DNA from: Streptomyces adustus
GTDB lineage: Bacteria; Actinomycetota; Actinomycetes; Streptomycetales; Streptomycetaceae
Reading direction: 5' to 3'
Assembly: GCF_009377175.1 (NCBI RefSeq)
Contig: NZ_VJZD01000044.1
Coordinates: 1-49,203 of the forward strand
Length of the DNA stretch: 49,203 nt
Positions 36,107 through 43,134 of the stretch are shown piece after piece. The notes below the pieces were generated by a model that saw only the letters and a list, made by a program, of their open reading frames with translations, did not search any database and had not been told where the DNA came from. Made by a program: the position numbers and the translations under genes. Within the stretch, counting starts at the first letter, position 1, and every line of letters starts with the position of its first letter.

Positions 36107-37182
36107 GGGCCCTCCGGCGGGTTCGGCGCCAGTACGGCGACGGCGGTGTCGTCCCTGACCGGGCGGGCGGCGCTGCCGGCGTCGCGGACGGTCACGGCGG
36201 CCACGACCGCCGGGTCGGCCAGCAGCAGGCCGGGGTCGGACGGCGGGACCCACCGGCTGGGCAGCCCGTCGCTGTGCAGCACCAGCAGCCGGTCCGGGCC
36301 CCACGGCAGCCGGGTCTCGGGCAGGGTCGCGGGGCGGTGGACGCCGACGATGCCGGGCCGGGACAGCAGATGCCGCCAGGTGTCGCCCTCCCGCAGCCGC
36401 GCCCCGATGTTCCCGATGCCGGCGAACGTCAGCCGGCCGGTGTCCGCGTCGAGCTGGGCCAGCGCGACGGCCGCGCCGCGGGTGCCGCGCAGTCCGGTGT
36501 CCAGCAGGCGCAGGAGTTCGGCGGGGGAGAGATGCGCCGAGTGGGCGAGCACCTGCGCCGCCGCCGTCGACGCGTGGGCCGCCTGCGGCCCGTGTCCGAG
36601 CCCGTCGGCCAGCATCAGGGTGAGCCGGTCGCCCGCCCGGACCCATGCCCAGGTGTCCCCCGAGTAAGCGGCCCCGGCGAACGGGATGTTGACCCCGCCG
36701 GCCCGTGCCGTGCACCGCTGCGCGCCGTCGGGCGCCGCGGCGGCGCGCCCGGCCCTGCCGGAGGTGGTGCCGATCCGGGCCAGGGCGACCGTGCCCCGGC
36801 CCGGGGCGCTGTGCAGGCCGAAGTCGTCGGCGAGGCGCACACAGGTGCCCAGGCCCGCGCCGAGCGAGTCGGCCGTCGAGAACCCGTCGCGCAGGGCGGC
36901 CCCGACGTCGGGCATGCCCGGGCCGTGGTCGACGGCGGCGATCTGCACGACGTCGTGACCGTCCCGGCCCTCGCCGACCGTGGCCGGCGCGACCAGGTCG
37001 ACGAGGAGCTGCCCGCCGCCGGCGTGCTTGAGCAGGTTGGTGGCCAGCTCGCTGGCCACCAGAGCGGCCGCGGCCTTGCGCCGTTCGTCCAGCCCGGCGA
37101 GCGCCGCGGCCTCCTCGGCGGCGACCCTGGCGTCGCGCACCCGGGTCGAGTCGTGCACCGGTACGTCCCACAGTCGTGCCAT
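36103..37182 (-). CDS. RsbT-like ATPase fused to RsbX-like SpoIIE phosphatase
   Basis: The protein has 359 residues. Residues 1-145 form an RsbT-type GHKL kinase with N-box ALVASELATNLLKHAGGG (E45, N49), DHGPGMPD and LGAGLGTCVRLADDFGLHS. Residues about 180-359 are a SpoIIE/PP2C-like phosphatase of the RsbX type (RLTLMLADGLGHGPQAAHAS, FAGIGNIGARL, LLVLHSDGLPSRW). In Bacillus RsbT phosphorylates RsbS/RsbR and RsbX removes the phosphates; here both activities appear in one chain. Its ATG shares one base with the RsbT stop, and its stop overlaps the next start as ATGA. Confidence 0.93.
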   Translation of the reverse strand: MARLWDVPVHDSTRVRDARVAAEEAAALAGLDERRKAAAALVASELATNLLKHAGGGQLLVDLVAPATVGEGRDGHDVVQIAAVDHGPGMPDVGAALRDGFSTADSLGAGLGTCVRLADDFGLHSAPGRGTVALARIGTTSGRAGRAAAAPDGAQRCTARAGGVNIPFAGAAYSGDTWAWVRAGDRLTLMLADGLGHGPQAAHASTAAAQVLAHSAHLSPAELLRLLDTGLRGTRGAAVALAQLDADTGRLTFAGIGNIGARLREGDTWRHLLSRPGIVGVHRPATLPETRLPWGPDRLLVLHSDGLPSRWVPPSDPGLLLADPAVVAAVTVRDAGSAARPVRDDTAVAVLAPNPPEGP

Positions 37183-37634
37183 CACCACTCCTCGCGCGGG
37201 TGGCCCGGGCGGGGCGGCCGGCCCGCCCAGGACGTCACCGTGACGGTGGTACCGACACCCGGGGTGCTGTCGATGGCGAACTGGTGCACCAGGCGGCGCG
37301 CGCCGCCGAGGCCCATCCCCAGTCCGTCGCCGGAGGTGTAGCCGTCCCGCAGGGCCTGTTCCAGGTCCGCGATCCCCGGGCCCCGGTCGCTGAAGGCCAG
37401 CCGCAGTCCCTGCGCCCGGCCGTGGGCCACCCGGGTCGTCGTCAGCTGCCCGCCGCCGCCGTAGACGAGCGTGTTGCGGGCCAGTTCGCTCGCCGCGGTG
37501 ACCAGCTTGGTCTGTTCCACCAGACCGAAGCCGAGCCGGGCGGCGGCCTGGCGCACATGCTGGCGCACCCACACCAGGTCCAGATCGGAACGGATCGGCA
37601 GGCGGGCGTCGACGCCCGCGGCCGCCTCCATCAC
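37182..37634 (-). CDS. rsbT: RsbT-type stressosome serine/threonine kinase
   Basis: The protein has 150 residues. A complete small GHKL kinase: N-box TKLVTAASELARNTLVYGGGG (E50, N54 by the longer start), G1 FSDRGPGIAD (D83) and GLGMGLGGARRLVHQF. It matches RsbT, which phosphorylates RsbS and RsbR and then leaves the stressosome to activate a phosphatase. GTG at 37634 overlaps the RsbS stop (GTGA); the next codon is ATG (37631) and is an equally good start. It is embedded in the order RsbR-RsbS-RsbT seen in Bacillus. Confidence 0.93.
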   Translation of the reverse strand: MMEAAAGVDARLPIRSDLDLVWVRQHVRQAAARLGFGLVEQTKLVTAASELARNTLVYGGGGQLTTTRVAHGRAQGLRLAFSDRGPGIADLEQALRDGYTSGDGLGMGLGGARRLVHQFAIDSTPGVGTTVTVTSWAGRPPRPGHPREEW

Positions 37635-38047
37635 CGTCTCCCGGGTCGCGGGACGGCGCTGCCGGAGCGCGCCGGGTCGCCGAGCAGATGCAGGGCCGCC
37701 TCGGTGTTCAGGGCCGTGCGCAGCCCCGGCAGCGTCAGCCCCATCTCCACCAGGGTGATCGCGACCGCCGGCCGCATGCCCGCGACCACGGTCCTGGCCG
37801 CCAGCAGCCCTGCCTTCGCCGCGATCTCGGCCAGCACCCGGCCGAGGAAGGAGTCCACGATCTCGATGCCGGAGATGTCGATGACGACGCCCGTCGCCCC
37901 GCTGCTGCCGATCCGTTCCGTGATGTCCTGCTGGAGCTGCTCGGCCGTGCTGTCGTGCAGATCCCCCTGGAGGGTGACCAGGAGGACGTCACCGAGCCGG
38001 AGCACCGGCACGGGTGCCACGGGCGGGCGGGAGAACTCGTCGGTCAC
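37631..38047 (-). CDS. rsbS: RsbS-type STAS protein
   Basis: The protein has 138 residues. A single STAS domain with GVVIDISGIEIVDSFLGRVL; S66 in VDSF matches the RsbS phosphorylation site. RsbS forms the core of the stressosome with RsbR and captures RsbT. Its GTG start overlaps the RsbR stop (GTGA), and its stop overlaps the RsbT start (GTGA), so all three are translationally coupled. A basic, Pro-rich C-terminal tail extends beyond the domain. Confidence 0.93.
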   Translation of the reverse strand: MTDEFSRPPVAPVPVLRLGDVLLVTLQGDLHDSTAEQLQQDITERIGSSGATGVVIDISGIEIVDSFLGRVLAEIAAKAGLLAARTVVAGMRPAVAITLVEMGLTLPGLRTALNTEAALHLLGDPARSGSAVPRPGRR

Positions 38048-38943
38048 CGCGACCCCGCACCGCCCGATGAGGCGTGCACGATGTCCGCGCCCAGCCGGTG
38101 CAGGGCGTGCGCCAGGGCGTCGGCCAGGCTCGCCCGGGTGACCACCGTGCCCAGGTCCAGACCGAGGTGGACGATGGTCTGCGCGATCGCGGGACGGATG
38201 CCGGAGACCACGCACTCGGCGCCCATCAGCCGGGCCGCCGCGACCGTCTTCATCAGATGCTGGGCCACCAGGGAGTCGACCGTCGGCACACCGGTGATGT
38301 CCAGGATCGCGTACCGCGCCTGCTGGTCGACGACGGCTTCCAGCAGCGTCTCCATCACCACCTGGCTGCGGGCGCTGTCGAGCGTGCCGATGAGCGGTAC
38401 GGCCACGATGCCGTCCCACAGTTTGATGACGGGCGTGGCCACCTCCAGCAGTTGCAGCCGCTGCCGGTCGATGAGGGCCTCGCCCTCGCTCAGCGCCGTC
38501 TCCAGCACGACCAGCCGCAGGGTGCCGAGCAGCACGGTCAGCGCCGACTCGCACTCGCGCAGCCGTCCGGCCGGCGCGTCGGCGAGGTCGGCGACCAGGA
38601 GGTCCACGACCGGCGGCCGCAGTGCGTCGACCTCCCTCGACACCTGTGCGGTGCCGAGTCCGGCACGGGCGCGCGAGGCCGCCATCCGGGCCAACTGCTC
38701 CCGCACCAAGGTGAATCCGGCGGCCTCGGGGTCCACCACCCGTTCCGCGGTGGCGACTTCGGCCAGCGCGTCGGCCACCGTCCGCCCCGCCTCGACCGCC
38801 TCGTCCCGCGAGACGGTGAACACCGCGCGGAACAGGGGCTCGTCGGCCCACCGCTGTGCGATCTGCTCGCGGCGGCGGCGCAGGAAGACCCCGACCTCCC
38901 GGGCCGGTGACCCCTGCCGTGCTTCCGCTTCGTGCTCCGGCAC
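38044..38943 (-). CDS. rsbR: RsbR-type stressosome sensor protein
   Basis: The protein has 299 residues. The N-terminal ~150 residues are a helical sensory module (RsbRD-like, not a globin I can identify). Residues about 160-290 are a STAS domain with YAILDITGVPTVDSLVAQHL and SGIRPAIAQTIVHLGLDLG. The two phospho-sites of Bacillus RsbRA align with S224 (Ser instead of Thr) and T256. An upstream GTG at 38952 abuts GAGGA and would have no spacing; GTG at 38943 has GAGGAG (38951-38956) at a 7-base distance, so it is chosen. It begins the overlapping stressosome operon. Confidence 0.92.
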   Translation of the reverse strand: MPEHEAEARQGSPAREVGVFLRRRREQIAQRWADEPLFRAVFTVSRDEAVEAGRTVADALAEVATAERVVDPEAAGFTLVREQLARMAASRARAGLGTAQVSREVDALRPPVVDLLVADLADAPAGRLRECESALTVLLGTLRLVVLETALSEGEALIDRQRLQLLEVATPVIKLWDGIVAVPLIGTLDSARSQVVMETLLEAVVDQQARYAILDITGVPTVDSLVAQHLMKTVAAARLMGAECVVSGIRPAIAQTIVHLGLDLGTVVTRASLADALAHALHRLGADIVHASSGGAGSR

Positions 38944-38950
38944 CTGTTTC

Positions 38951-38956
38951 ACTCCT
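38951..38956 (-). promoter_or_regulatory. Ribosome-binding site deciding the rsbR start
   Basis: On the minus strand GAGGAG is followed by GTG at 38943 after 7 bases. The in-frame GTG at 38952 lies inside this motif and so cannot use it. Confidence 0.7.
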
Positions 38957-39014
38957 CGTGTCTGTCGCGGTGGGCGACGACCGGCGGCGGCCGGCCGTCC
39001 TCGGACCGCTCGTG

Positions 39015-39031
39015 GCCGGGTCCTGCCCGGC
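39015..39031 (-). terminator. Hairpin between STAS gene and rsbR
   Basis: GCCGGG (39015-39020), loop TCCTG, then CCCGGC (39026-39031). It is a 6-bp stem downstream of the STAS stop at 39047. It may weaken read-through into rsbR. Confidence 0.4.
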
Positions 39032-39046
39032 GGGGCGCGCGGCCCG

Positions 39047-39439
39047 TCAGGTCCGTCGGTCCGGTGTGGCCTCCGGCACCGCGTCGACGAGCGCGAGGGC
39101 GTCCTCGACGGTCTCGGAGACGGGGACCGTGATGCTGACGCCGGTGAGGTCCAGGATCCGCCGTACGGCCGGGGTGGGGGCGATCACGTGCACGCTCCCC
39201 GACACCCCGCGTGCCTCCTGGTACACCCGCAGGACGATGTTCATGCCGGACGAGTCCATGAACGGAACCGCGGAGAGGTCGAGCAGGAAGTGCCGGCGGC
39301 CGTGGTGCAACTGGTTGGCCAGCTGATGCTGGAACTCGGTCGCGGTGTCGAGGTCCAGATGGCCCTCGACCGCGACCAGGGCGATGTCCTCCCTGGGCAC
39401 GGTGACGTCGACGGACAGGGGGTTGCGGGCTCGTATCAC
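39047..39439 (-). CDS. STAS-domain anti-sigma factor antagonist
   Basis: The protein has 130 residues. FLLDLSAVPFMDSSGMNIVL carries DSSG (62-65) with the serine that SpoIIAB/RsbW-type kinases phosphorylate. When dephosphorylated, such proteins bind the anti-sigma kinase and free the sigma factor. The frame extends to 39529, but GTG at 39439 follows GGAGG with 5-base spacing. It lies downstream of the sigma gene (two strong hairpins between them) and upstream of rsbR, so it is likely the substrate of the SpoIIE phosphatases nearby. Confidence 0.93.
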   Translation of the reverse strand: MIRARNPLSVDVTVPREDIALVAVEGHLDLDTATEFQHQLANQLHHGRRHFLLDLSAVPFMDSSGMNIVLRVYQEARGVSGSVHVIAPTPAVRRILDLTGVSITVPVSETVEDALALVDAVPEATPDRRT

Positions 39440-39486
39440 GACTGCCTCCACGCGTGCGGACGACCTGGTCCGGTCCTGGTCTGTGA

Positions 39487-39508
39487 TGCGGGGGCGCAGG
39501 CCCCCGCA
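39487..39508 (-). terminator. Second hairpin downstream of the sigma gene
   Basis: TGCGGGGGC (39487-39495), loop GCAG, then GCCCCCGCA (39500-39508), a 9-bp perfect stem. Together with 39515-39556 it makes a tandem barrier between the sigma gene and the STAS gene. Confidence 0.8.
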
Positions 39509-39514
39509 CAAGGC

Positions 39515-39556
39515 TGTGCCCGGCGTCACCGCCCTCGGGCGGCGACGCCGGGCACA
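39515..39556 (-). terminator. Very strong terminator hairpin just after the SigB-like gene
   Basis: TGTGCCCGGCGTC (39515-39527) pairs perfectly with GACGCCGGGCACA (39544-39556). After one A/C mismatch, CCGCC/GGCGG (39529-39533/39538-39542) extends it to a CTCG tetraloop. It begins seven bases beyond the stop at 39563 on the minus strand. This is among the strongest hairpins in the window and should end most sigma transcripts. Confidence 0.9.
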
Positions 39557-39562
39557 GGGATG

Positions 39563-40426
39563 TCAGGCGATCTCGGGGCCCAGCAGTCCGGCGCGCAGCC
39601 GGCGGACCATACGGGTGATCAGGCGCGACACGTGCATCTGCGAGATGCCGAGCTCCTTGCCGATGTCCGCCTGCGTGCGCTCCTCCACGAAGCGCATATG
39701 GATGATCAGCCGTTCCCGGTCGTCGAGTTCGGCGATCAGGGGCGCCAGGGAGTGGAAGTTCTCCACCAGTTCGAGGGCCGGTTCCTCCTCGCCGATGAAG
39801 TCGGCCAGCACGGACTCGCCGTCCGCGCCGCCGTCCGAGGTCAGGGCGGCGTCGAGGGAGGAGGAGGTGTAGCAGTTGGCCGCCTTGCGGGCCTCGATGA
39901 CCTCTTCCTCCGACAGCGACATGAGCTGCGACAGCTCGCGCGTGGTCGGCATCCGGTCCAGCCGGGTCTGGAGTTCCTCGGTGGCCTTGGCCAGCTCGAC
40001 CCGGGCCTCCTGGAGGCGGCGGGGCACGTGCACGGCCCAACTGGTGTCGCGGAAGAAGCGCTTGATCTCACCGACGATGTACGGGACGGCGAACGAGGTG
40101 AACTCGACCTCGCGGGACAGCTCGAACCGGTCGATGGCCTTGATCAGACCGATCGTCCCGACCTGGACGATGTCCTCCATCGAGTCCCCGCGGCTGCGGA
40201 AACGGGAGGCGGCGTAGCGCACCAGGGAGAGGTTCATCTCGATCAGCGTGTTGCGCACGTACTGGTGCTCGGGCGTGCCCTCCTCCAGGGTCGCGATCCG
40301 GTCGAAGAACCGACGGGAGAGCTCGCGCGCGTCCTTCGGGCTGACCTGTGAGGGGCTGTCGATGAACGGCAGGCCGCCCCGAAGGCCGTCCGTGACCGTT
40401 TGTTCCACTGCCGTCACGGCATTCAT
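39563..40426 (-). CDS. SigB-like RNA polymerase sigma factor
   Basis: The protein has 287 residues. Region 2: EMNLSLVRYAASRFRSRGDS, then VQVGTIGLIKAIDRFELSRE and YIVGEIKRFFRDTSW. Region 3: VPRRLQEARVELAKATEELQ. Region 4: DDRERLIIHMRFVEERTQAD then GISQMHVSRLITRMVRRLR. This is the SigB/F/G stress family and resembles the general-stress SigB of streptomycetes. ATG at 40426 follows GGAGTGGG; the frame is open to 40522 but the conserved start is here. It is divergent from the MEDS-HATPase gene, and the STAS and Rsb genes follow it on the same strand. Confidence 0.95.
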   Translation of the reverse strand: MNAVTAVEQTVTDGLRGGLPFIDSPSQVSPKDARELSRRFFDRIATLEEGTPEHQYVRNTLIEMNLSLVRYAASRFRSRGDSMEDIVQVGTIGLIKAIDRFELSREVEFTSFAVPYIVGEIKRFFRDTSWAVHVPRRLQEARVELAKATEELQTRLDRMPTTRELSQLMSLSEEEVIEARKAANCYTSSSLDAALTSDGGADGESVLADFIGEEEPALELVENFHSLAPLIAELDDRERLIIHMRFVEERTQADIGKELGISQMHVSRLITRMVRRLRAGLLGPEIA

Positions 40427-40606
40427 GCCGCCCACTCCGTTCGTCGTACGAGTTGCTGACAGGGGTCGACTGCCCCGGCTCCGCCAACTCATGTCAGGGG
40501 GAGGCAAAAGAAAATGGCGCACCTCGAAGGCATGACCGAAATGCGCCGTTTGGGCCCGGCCGGCCGCGGCGACGGGTCCGTCACGCGGGACCCGGCGGTC
40601 CCGACA

Positions 40607-40628
40607 GTACGTCAGGACGACGACGTAC
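40607..40628. promoter_or_regulatory. Inverted repeat in the sigma/MEDS-kinase divergent region
   Basis: GTACGTC (40607-40613) and GACGTAC (40622-40628) are perfect 7-bp arms with an 8-base spacer, ending 13 bases before the ATG at 40642. It could be an operator or a 5'-leader hairpin for the MEDS-HATPase gene. No regulator is identified. Confidence 0.45.
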
Positions 40629-40641
40629 GCTGGGGGACGGG

Positions 40642-41610
40642 ATGCGGAAGGCGGGTGTGCGGGTGGTGCAGGTCGGGCGTGCGCAAAGACCAGGGGAGTC
40701 GTTCGTCCACCCGGCCTTCCTCTACCGCGGTGACGACGAGTACCGGGCGGGGATCGTGTCCTTCGTCCTCGAAGGCCTCGCGGCGGGGGAGCCGGTGGCC
40801 GTCGCCGTCCCTGCGCGTCGGCTCGAACTGATCCGGGACACGCTCGGCGCGCGCGCCGCCGAGGTGCGCTTCACCGACATGACCGCCGCCGGCCGCAACC
40901 CCGGCCGCATCATCCCGACGGTGCTGCGGGCGTTCGCGGACGCCGTCGCGGGCGACCGCCGGGCACGGATCGTCGGGGAGCCGATCTGGCCCGGTCGGAC
41001 CGCCGAGGAGTATCCGGCCTGCGTCCAGCACGAGGCGCTGATCAACGCGGCCTTCCAGGGGCGGCCCGTGACGATCCTGTGCCCCTACGACGCCCGCGCC
41101 CTGTCCGCCGGCACACTCGCCGACGCGCACGCCACGCACCCGCTCGTCGTCGACGCGGGGCGCACGACCGTCAGCCGGGCCTACGACCCGCAGGGCGTGC
41201 TGGAGCGCTGCAACCTCCCGCTGCCGCCCCCGCCGCGCACGGTCGTCGTCCGCTTCGACGCCGCGGGGCTGCCGGACACCCGGGACACCGCAGTGCACGA
41301 GGCGCGAAGCCGGGGCATGAGCGCCGCCCGATTGCCGGATCTGGCCCTCGTGGTCGCGGAGTTGACGACCAACAGCGTGGTGCACGGGGGCGGCGAGGGC
41401 ACGTTCAGGCTGTGGGCCGAGGGCGGCCGGATCGTGTGCGAGGTGCGCGACTCCGGCCGGCTCACCGACCCGCTGGCGGGCCGCCGCCCCGCACGCCCCG
41501 AGCAGATCGGGGGACGCGGACTGCTCCTCGTACACCGGCTGGCGGACCTGGTGCGCACCCACACCGGCGAGCACGGCACCGTCACGCGCGCCTGCCTCGA
41601 CCTCCGCTGA
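40642..41610 (+). CDS. MEDS-domain anti-sigma regulator (RsbA-type) with HATPase
   Basis: The protein has 322 residues. The first half is a MEDS (DcmR-sensory) domain: FVHPAFLYRGDDEYRAGIVS, RRLELIRDTLG, LCPYDARALSAGTLADAHATHP. The second half is an HATPase_c_2 kinase domain with N-box LALVVAELTTNSVVHGGG, VRDSGRLTDPLAG and GGRGLLLVHRL. This MEDS-HATPase layout is that of RsbA-type anti-sigma regulators. ATG at 40642 follows GGGGGACGGG. It is divergent from the SigB-like gene, which is the best candidate for its target. Confidence 0.9.
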   Translation: MRKAGVRVVQVGRAQRPGESFVHPAFLYRGDDEYRAGIVSFVLEGLAAGEPVAVAVPARRLELIRDTLGARAAEVRFTDMTAAGRNPGRIIPTVLRAFADAVAGDRRARIVGEPIWPGRTAEEYPACVQHEALINAAFQGRPVTILCPYDARALSAGTLADAHATHPLVVDAGRTTVSRAYDPQGVLERCNLPLPPPPRTVVVRFDAAGLPDTRDTAVHEARSRGMSAARLPDLALVVAELTTNSVVHGGGEGTFRLWAEGGRIVCEVRDSGRLTDPLAGRRPARPEQIGGRGLLLVHRLADLVRTHTGEHGTVTRACLDLR

Positions 41611-41643
41611 CCCCACGACCGCCCGCACGATCCCGCCAGACCC

Positions 41644-41668
41644 GAATGCGCGTGCGGGGAAAGGGTAT
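41644..41668 (+). promoter_or_regulatory. Candidate SigB-type promoter upstream of the PRC-barrel gene
   Basis: GAATG (41644-41648), 14 bases, then GGGTAT (41663-41668) fits the consensus I know for Streptomyces SigB-type promoters (GNNTN-N14-16-GGGTAY). It lies about 80 bases upstream of the PRC-barrel start. This links the gene to the sigma factor nearby; promoter use is not shown. Confidence 0.6.
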
Positions 41669-41748
41669 TTGGTGCTGTGTGGGACAGGCGGGCGACCGTC
41701 GGCCGCCCGCGGGGCAGCACAGGCCCGGGAGGAAGAGGGAGGAGCAGT

Positions 41749-42120
41749 GTGGCCACAGGCAGAATCTGGACGTACGCACCGGACAGCGGTCACGTCGAGG
41801 GGCAGGATCTGACGGGCTACGCCGTCGTCGCGAGAGACGGCACGGTCGGGCAAGTGACGCGCCAGGCCGACCCCCACGGTATGCGGCACCTGGTCGTCGA
41901 CAGCGGTGTCTGGCTGTTCGGCAGGAGCGCCGTCGTCCCGGCGGGTCTGGTCACCGGGATCGATCCGAGGGCCCGCAGGGTCTCGCTGGCCTGCACGGCG
42001 GGCGCGGTCAAGGCGGCGCCGCGGTTCCGCATCGACAGCGAGACGAGGGACGCGCGGTACCTGGCGACCGTGGGGGAGCACTACGAGCGGCTCGCCGTGC
42101 CCAGGACCGCGACGGACTGA
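41749..42120 (+). CDS. PRC-barrel domain protein
   Basis: The protein has 123 residues. The N-terminal half (DLTGYAVVARDGTVGQVTRQ, then MRHLVVDSGVWLFGRSAVVP and GLVTGIDPRARRVSLACT) is a PRC-barrel as in photosynthetic reaction centre H-subunits and RimM. In actinobacteria these small proteins are usual members of stress regulons. GTG at 41749 follows GGGAGGAG; the frame is open to 41677 but the longer start is Arg/Gly-rich and lacks a ribosome site. A SigB-type promoter lies just upstream. Confidence 0.9.
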   Translation: MATGRIWTYAPDSGHVEGQDLTGYAVVARDGTVGQVTRQADPHGMRHLVVDSGVWLFGRSAVVPAGLVTGIDPRARRVSLACTAGAVKAAPRFRIDSETRDARYLATVGEHYERLAVPRTATD

Positions 42121-42122
42121 CC

Positions 42123-42154
42123 CGGACACCGCCCCGCACCCGGTGCGGTGTCCG
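42123..42154. terminator. Hairpin between convergent genes
   Basis: CGGACACCGC (42123-42132) pairs perfectly with GCGGTGTCCG (42145-42154), immediately after the PRC-barrel stop. It can serve the convergent anti-sigma gene as well. Confidence 0.85.
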
Positions 42155-42207
42155 ACCTCCGGTCTCCGGCCTCAGGTGTCTCACCCCGGTGATTCACCCC
42201 CGGTGTC

Positions 42208-42642
42208 TCACCAGGGGAGGAAGACGTGCACGTCCTTGCCCCGGTCGGCGGCCACCACGCTGACCTGGGTGCACAGCGCGTGGACCAGGTGCCAGCCGAT
42301 CCCGCCGCCGCCGGTGCCGGGGTTGAAGGGGCGGGGCGTCGGCGGGGTGGCGCTGGTGTCGTGCAGGGTGACGTGCACGCCGTCGAACGTACGGCGCAGC
42401 CGCAGCTCGAACGGGCCCGGCGCGTACTGGACGGCGTTGGCGGCCAGCTCCGTGACGATCAGCACGATGTCGTGCCAGTACTCCGGCGCCGCGGGCGGTG
42501 AGACACCGGCCAGGGCACGCAGGAAGTCCTCCGCGGCCAGCCGCGCACCGGTCACGTCCGCGGGCGCGCCGGTGAAGCCGACGGTGCGGCTCTCGATGTC
42601 CTGGGAAGCCAGTGTGTCGTCCCCACGCTGCTCGGCTGCCAT
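42208..42642 (-). CDS. Anti-sigma-factor-like ATP-binding protein
   Basis: The protein has 144 residues. The GHKL kinase motifs are N-box VLIVTELAANAVQYAPG, the LHDTSATPPT loop and GGGGIGWHLVHALC. The family is SpoIIAB/RsbW-like. AGAGAGGCGAG lies before the ATG at 42642. It converges on the PRC-barrel gene and diverges from the small membrane protein. It is the last of five intact GHKL ATPase domains in the 27.6-42.6 kb stretch. Confidence 0.92.
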   Translation of the reverse strand: MAAEQRGDDTLASQDIESRTVGFTGAPADVTGARLAAEDFLRALAGVSPPAAPEYWHDIVLIVTELAANAVQYAPGPFELRLRRTFDGVHVTLHDTSATPPTPRPFNPGTGGGGIGWHLVHALCTQVSVVAADRGKDVHVFLPW

Positions 42643-42941
42643 CTCGCCTCTCTTCGACCCTGACGTCGGCAGGGCCCTCGTCCCTTCTCACACGTCTCTC
42701 GCGTCGTCACCTCTGCGAGTTCCCGGGGGTGCGCGGCGTACGCGTCCGAGGCGGGGGCCGTATGGGTGATCCTTCCCCGGCCCGCCCACCGGACACACCG
42801 GGTCCACCTCCGGTCACGGAGCGTACGGGGGCGGAGCCGACGCTGCGCGACACAGGGAAATCGCGGCCGGGACGGCTGTCCCGGCGTTTCCGGGGAACCA
42901 GGACGCCACGGAAAGACACAGACCTGACAAGAGGAGAACCC

Positions 42942-43118
42942 GTGCTTGCCATCGTTGCGGCGGTCCTGCTGTTCATCGCGTTCCTGATCAATGCCGCGGA
43001 CATCTCCACCAACGACGTCTTCACATCGACCAACGTCATGCTGCTCGGGCTGACCGCCCTGAGCCTGCACCTCGCGGGGGTGGGCACCGCCTGGGCGAGC
43101 CGCGGCCGCCGGCGCTGA
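42942..43118 (+). CDS. Small membrane protein (58 residues)
   Basis: The protein has 58 residues, with two hydrophobic segments: LAIVAAVLLFIAFLINAA near the N-terminus and VMLLGLTALSLHLAGVGTAW near the C-terminus, then a basic RGRRR tail. GTG at 42942 has GAGGAG 5 bases upstream, a strong ribosome site. It is too small for an enzyme; it resembles small two-helix membrane proteins often found in stress loci. It converges on the acyl-CoA synthetase gene with only 16 bases between stops. Confidence 0.85.
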   Translation: MLAIVAAVLLFIAFLINAADISTNDVFTSTNVMLLGLTALSLHLAGVGTAWASRGRRR

Positions 43119-43134
43119 CCGGGGCCGCCGCCTG

